From CAMFLJ01 sp965279255 (lineage in GTDB: Bacteria; Actinomycetota; Acidimicrobiia; Acidimicrobiales; Acidimicrobilacustridaceae): 64,000 nt of DNA. Made by a program: the position numbers and the translations under genes. The stretch's first letter is position 1. Each line of letters starts with the position of its first letter. Positions 61,315 to 64,000 of this stretch are shown piece by piece. The notes beneath the pieces were generated by a model. It was not told the DNA's origin. It searched no databases and saw only the letters and a program-made list of their open reading frames with translations. Location of the stretch: the NCBI GenBank assembly GCA_965279255.1, contig OZ257146.1, positions 3,224,001 to 3,288,000 on the forward strand. Reading direction: 5' to 3'.

Positions 61315-62121
61315 ATGACCGACCAGACGACGGCGTCGTTCAACGACGCGTACGGACCGTGGGCGATCGTCGCCGGCGCATCCGACGGCACCGGGGCCGA
61401 GTTCGCCCGAGAGCTGGCCCGTCGAGGCGTCAACGTCGTCCTCGTCGCCCGCCGGGCGCCGCTGCTCGAGGAGCTGGCCGCCGAGCTCGACGTGGAGACC
61501 CGGGTCGTGCCGCTCGACCTCAGCCTCGACGACGCCGCCCAGCGCCTCGCCGAGGCCACCGCCGACCTCGAGATCGGCCTCGTGGTCTTCAACGCCGGCG
61601 CCGATGACGGCGGCACCCTCTTCCTCGACCAGTCGATCGACGACCTCCGATCGCTCATCGCCCGCAACTGCACGACGGTGATGGAGGTCAGCCATCGCTT
61701 CGGCGCCCCCATGGTCGAGCGGGGTCGCGGCGGGATGATCCTCGTCAGCTCGGGCGCGGCCTGGGCCGGAGCCAGCCACGTCGCCACCTACGGCGCCACC
61801 AAGTCGTTCGACCTGATCCTCGCCGAGGGCCTGTGGGCCGAGTGGCACGACCGCGGCGTCGACGTGCTGGGCCTGGTGCTCGGTGCCACCGACACGCCGT
61901 CACTGCGCCGGCTCCTCGACCGCCACGGCGGCGACTTCGGCGAGCTCGCCGACCCCGCCGAGGTCGCCGTCACCGGCCTCGACCACCTGGCCGACGGGCC
62001 CACCTGGTCGTACGGCTTCCCCGAGCCGACCGGCGCCTTCCCCCTCGGTGCCCTCCCCCGCCGCCAGGCCGTCGAGCTGCTCAGCATGGGCTCGGCCGCC
62101 ATGCACGGCACCTCCGACTGA
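61315..62121 (+). CDS. SDR family oxidoreductase
   Basis: 268 residues. Cofactor motif AGASDGTGAEFARELARRG, NAGADD, catalytic SSGAAWAG then YGATK. GAAGGGG lies before the ATG at 61315. Overall pattern resembles SDR family NAD(P)-dependent dehydrogenases of the estradiol/17-beta-type. Divergent from the enoyl-CoA hydratase and in tandem with a second SDR. Confidence 0.9.
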   Translation: MTDQTTASFNDAYGPWAIVAGASDGTGAEFARELARRGVNVVLVARRAPLLEELAAELDVETRVVPLDLSLDDAAQRLAEATADLEIGLVVFNAGADDGGTLFLDQSIDDLRSLIARNCTTVMEVSHRFGAPMVERGRGGMILVSSGAAWAGASHVATYGATKSFDLILAEGLWAEWHDRGVDVLGLVLGATDTPSLRRLLDRHGGDFGELADPAEVAVTGLDHLADGPTWSYGFPEPTGAFPLGALPRRQAVELLSMGSAAMHGTSD

Positions 62122-62155
62122 GTCGTCCCGCGCCGAGCCACCAGGAGCGCCCGTG

Positions 62156-62926
62156 ATGTTCGAGCAGGGAAGCGTCGCCGTCGTGACCGGGGCGGGGCCG
62201 GGCATGGGCCGGGCCATCGCCCTCGGGTTCGCCCGCGAGGGGGTCGACGTGGTGATCGCCTCGCGGAGACGTGAGCGACTCGAGCCCATCGCCGAGGAGG
62301 TCCGCGCCCTGGGCCGTGAGGCGGTCGTCGTCCCGGCCGACCTGGCCCGCCCCGACGACTGCCGGGCGGTGGTCGACGCCGCCATCGAGCGCTTCGGGCG
62401 CCTCGACCACCTCGTGCAGAACGGCCACCACGCCGGCGACTGGGCGCGGGTGGCCGACGCCGACCCCGAGAGCTGGCAGCAGGTCTTCGACGTCAACTTC
62501 TTCGGTTCCCTGCACCTCATCCAGGCGGCGGGGCCGGTGATGTCGGAGCGCTCGTCGATCGTGCTGGTGAACTCGGGCGCAGCGCTGCGCAACCCGCCGA
62601 CGATGGGCGCCTACTCGGCGTCGAAGGCCGCCATGGCGAGCCTCGTGCGCACTTCGGCCCTCGAGCTCGGACCCCGCATCCGTGTGAACGGCATCTTCCT
62701 CGGCCCCGTCACCGGCGAGAGCCTCGACAACGGTGCCGCCGCCACCGCCGCGGCCACCGGCATCACCGAGGAGGAGTTCCTCCGCCAGAGGGCCCAGGAC
62801 CTCCCCATCCGCCAGATCCCGACCCCCGAGCAGTGCGCCGGCTCGGTGCTGTTCTTCTGCTCCCGCCTGGCCGAGCCCGTGACCGGGCAGCACCTCTCCG
62901 TCAACGGCGGCCAGTGGGTCACCTGA
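62156..62926 (+). CDS. SDR family oxidoreductase
   Basis: 256 residues. VVTGAGPGMGRAIALGFAREGVDVVIASRR (cofactor motif TGxxxGxG), DLARPDD, catalytic NSGAA and YSASK. The C-terminal VTGQHLSVNGGQWV is family standard. AGGAG precedes the ATG by about 8 nt; a GTG at 62153 is an alternative. Second SDR after 61315-62121, suggesting successive steps of one pathway. Confidence 0.93.
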   Translation: MFEQGSVAVVTGAGPGMGRAIALGFAREGVDVVIASRRRERLEPIAEEVRALGREAVVVPADLARPDDCRAVVDAAIERFGRLDHLVQNGHHAGDWARVADADPESWQQVFDVNFFGSLHLIQAAGPVMSERSSIVLVNSGAALRNPPTMGAYSASKAAMASLVRTSALELGPRIRVNGIFLGPVTGESLDNGAAATAAATGITEEEFLRQRAQDLPIRQIPTPEQCAGSVLFFCSRLAEPVTGQHLSVNGGQWVT

Positions 62927-62942
62927 CCCCGGAAGGAACCCC

Positions 62943-64000
62943 ATGACCCAGCCCCCGTACCGCGTCGTTCAGTGGGCCACCGGCTCGATCGGCCAGATCG
63001 CCATCCGGCACATCGTCGACAACCCCGTCTACGACCTGGTGGGCGTCTACGTCACGAACCCCGACAAGGTCGGCAGGGACGCCGGCGACCTGGCGGGCGT
63101 CGCCACCACCGGGGTGCTCGCCACCGACGACGTCGACGCCATCGTCGCCCTCGGCGCCGACTGCGTGATGTACGCCCCGCTGCATGCCGACGTCGACGAC
63201 CTCTGCCGCCTGCTGGCTGCGGGCACCAACGTCGTCACCCCGGTCGGGTTCGTCTACCCGACGCCCCGCTCGGCCGCCGACTTCTCCCGGCTCGAGGCGG
63301 CGTGCGCCGAGGGCGGCTCCAGCTTCCACGGCAGCGGCATCCACCCCGGCTTCTCGGGTGACCTGCTCCCGCTCGTGTTCGCCCGCCTCTTCACCCGCAT
63401 CGACCAGGTGCAGGTGCGCGAGGTCGCCGACTTCCGCCTCCATCCGTCGAAGGCCATGCAGGACGCGCTGGGTTTCGGACGCGATCCGATCGAGGCGATC
63501 GAGGACCCCTCGCCCCTCGTCAACACCATGGAGGCGATCTTCGAGCAGTCGATGACGATGGTCGTCGAAGGCCTCGGGAAGAGGGTCGACCGCTTCACCA
63601 TGGACTTCGACGTCGCCACGGCCAGGACCGACCTGCACGTGCGATCGGGCACCATCCCCGCCGGCACGGTGGGCGGCATGCGCTTCGTGTGGACGGCGTG
63701 GGTCGACGAGCAGCCCCTCGTGGTGTTCCGCACGTTCTGGAAGATGGACGACGACCTCGACCCCGACTGGGGCTACGGCTCGATCAAGTACTCCCTCGTC
63801 GTCGACGGCGATCCGTCGATCGAGATGACCTTCGAGTCGGCGCACAGCCACCCCGACGGCGACGAGGGCTACTGGGGTCGGGTCTGGACCGCGATGAACA
63901 CGCTCAACACCGTCCCCGACGTGTGCGACGCCGCTCCCGGCGTGCTGACCCACCTCGACCTCCCGTTCGTCCGCCCTCGCGGCCTCGTGCGGCCGCGGTC
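62943..64000 (+). CDS. Dihydrodipicolinate reductase-like NAD(P)H-dependent dehydrogenase (3' truncated by window edge)
   Basis: At least 352 residues; no stop before the window ends. The opening YRVVQWATGSIGQIAIRHIV is a Rossmann NAD(P) motif, and GSGIHPGFSGDLLPLVFARL is typical of the DapB-like/amine dehydrogenase group (2,4-diaminopentanoate dehydrogenase-like) found in many actinobacterial lipid or steroid clusters. GGAAGGAA lies before the ATG at 62943. It is 16 bp after the preceding SDR, so it is likely in the same operon. Confidence 0.88.
   Translation, partial: MTQPPYRVVQWATGSIGQIAIRHIVDNPVYDLVGVYVTNPDKVGRDAGDLAGVATTGVLATDDVDAIVALGADCVMYAPLHADVDDLCRLLAAGTNVVTPVGFVYPTPRSAADFSRLEAACAEGGSSFHGSGIHPGFSGDLLPLVFARLFTRIDQVQVREVADFRLHPSKAMQDALGFGRDPIEAIEDPSPLVNTMEAIFEQSMTMVVEGLGKRVDRFTMDFDVATARTDLHVRSGTIPAGTVGGMRFVWTAWVDEQPLVVFRTFWKMDDDLDPDWGYGSIKYSLVVDGDPSIEMTFESAHSHPDGDEGYWGRVWTAMNTLNTVPDVCDAAPGVLTHLDLPFVRPRGLVRPR

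Overview
The window is a very G+C-rich bacterial chromosome segment with dense, short-spaced genes, many GTG starts, 4-nt ATGA/GTGA gene overlaps, and many genes with a TANNNT -10 box 6-8 nt before the start codon (probable leaderless transcripts). A deazaflavin/F420-type enzyme, SigG-like ECF sigma factor, DUF6629, DUF305 and YccF proteins, and a huge secreted protein ending in 'RILDSRP' repeats point to Actinomycetota, most likely class Acidimicrobiia (Iamia/Ilumatobacter-like). This is inference; no rRNA or other species marker is present. I see no transposase, integrase, phage gene, CRISPR array or replication origin.

Layout. 1-8.1 kb: end of a fatty acid desaturase, a cytochrome P450, a small orphan, nickel-pincer cofactor genes larC/larB, a hemerythrin protein, two split-barrel (PPOX) flavoproteins (one fused to GAF and a winged helix) and prephenate dehydratase. 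8.1-11 kb: tRNA-Ser(UGA), a DUF6629 membrane protein preceded by a tiny leader ORF, a nitrobindin-like protein, tRNA-Ser(GCU) and a lipoprotein hydrolase. 11-16.4 kb: acyl-CoA ligase, a four-gene gamma-delta-alpha-beta 2-oxoacid:ferredoxin oxidoreductase operon and a TetR regulator, with matching operators before the operon and the regulator. 16.4-19.2 kb: a ubiquitin-like MoaD/ThiS protein coupled to a BNR beta-propeller protein, divergent from an iron-containing redox enzyme; tRNA-Arg(ACG). 19.3-31.3 kb: second P450, PAS protein, DUF305 protein, F420-type enzyme, NTF2-like protein plus ECF sigma factor, TauD dioxygenase, small acidic proteins, UbiA prenyltransferase, double cupin, nitroreductase and a large LuxR-type ATPase regulator.

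31.5-42.6 kb is a surface/secretome region: glycine-rich anchored protein, second hemerythrin, secretory lipase, a 1,414-residue propeller protein, a DUF1295 membrane enzyme and an SGNH acyltransferase. 42.8-53.4 kb is rich in catabolic oxidoreductases: amidohydrolase, ArsR/SRPBCC/VOC group, two Baeyer-Villiger-type monooxygenases, luciferase-like monooxygenase, SDR, YccF, sulfatase. 53.6-57.1 kb is a complete osmoprotectant (OpuC/ProU-like) ABC importer. 57.1-64 kb: TSUP permease, MFS exporter, EthD protein, enoyl-CoA hydratase, two SDRs and a truncated dihydrodipicolinate-reductase-like dehydrogenase.

The ligase, 2-oxoacid oxidoreductase, P450s, monooxygenases, SDRs and hydratase fit an aerobic heterotroph degrading lipid- or steroid-like carbon. 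The most unusual non-coding signal is a family of tandem paired hairpins sharing a TGGCTC/GAGCCA stem, at three loci, each with a 61-64 bp period and each a few bases from a gene's 3' end.
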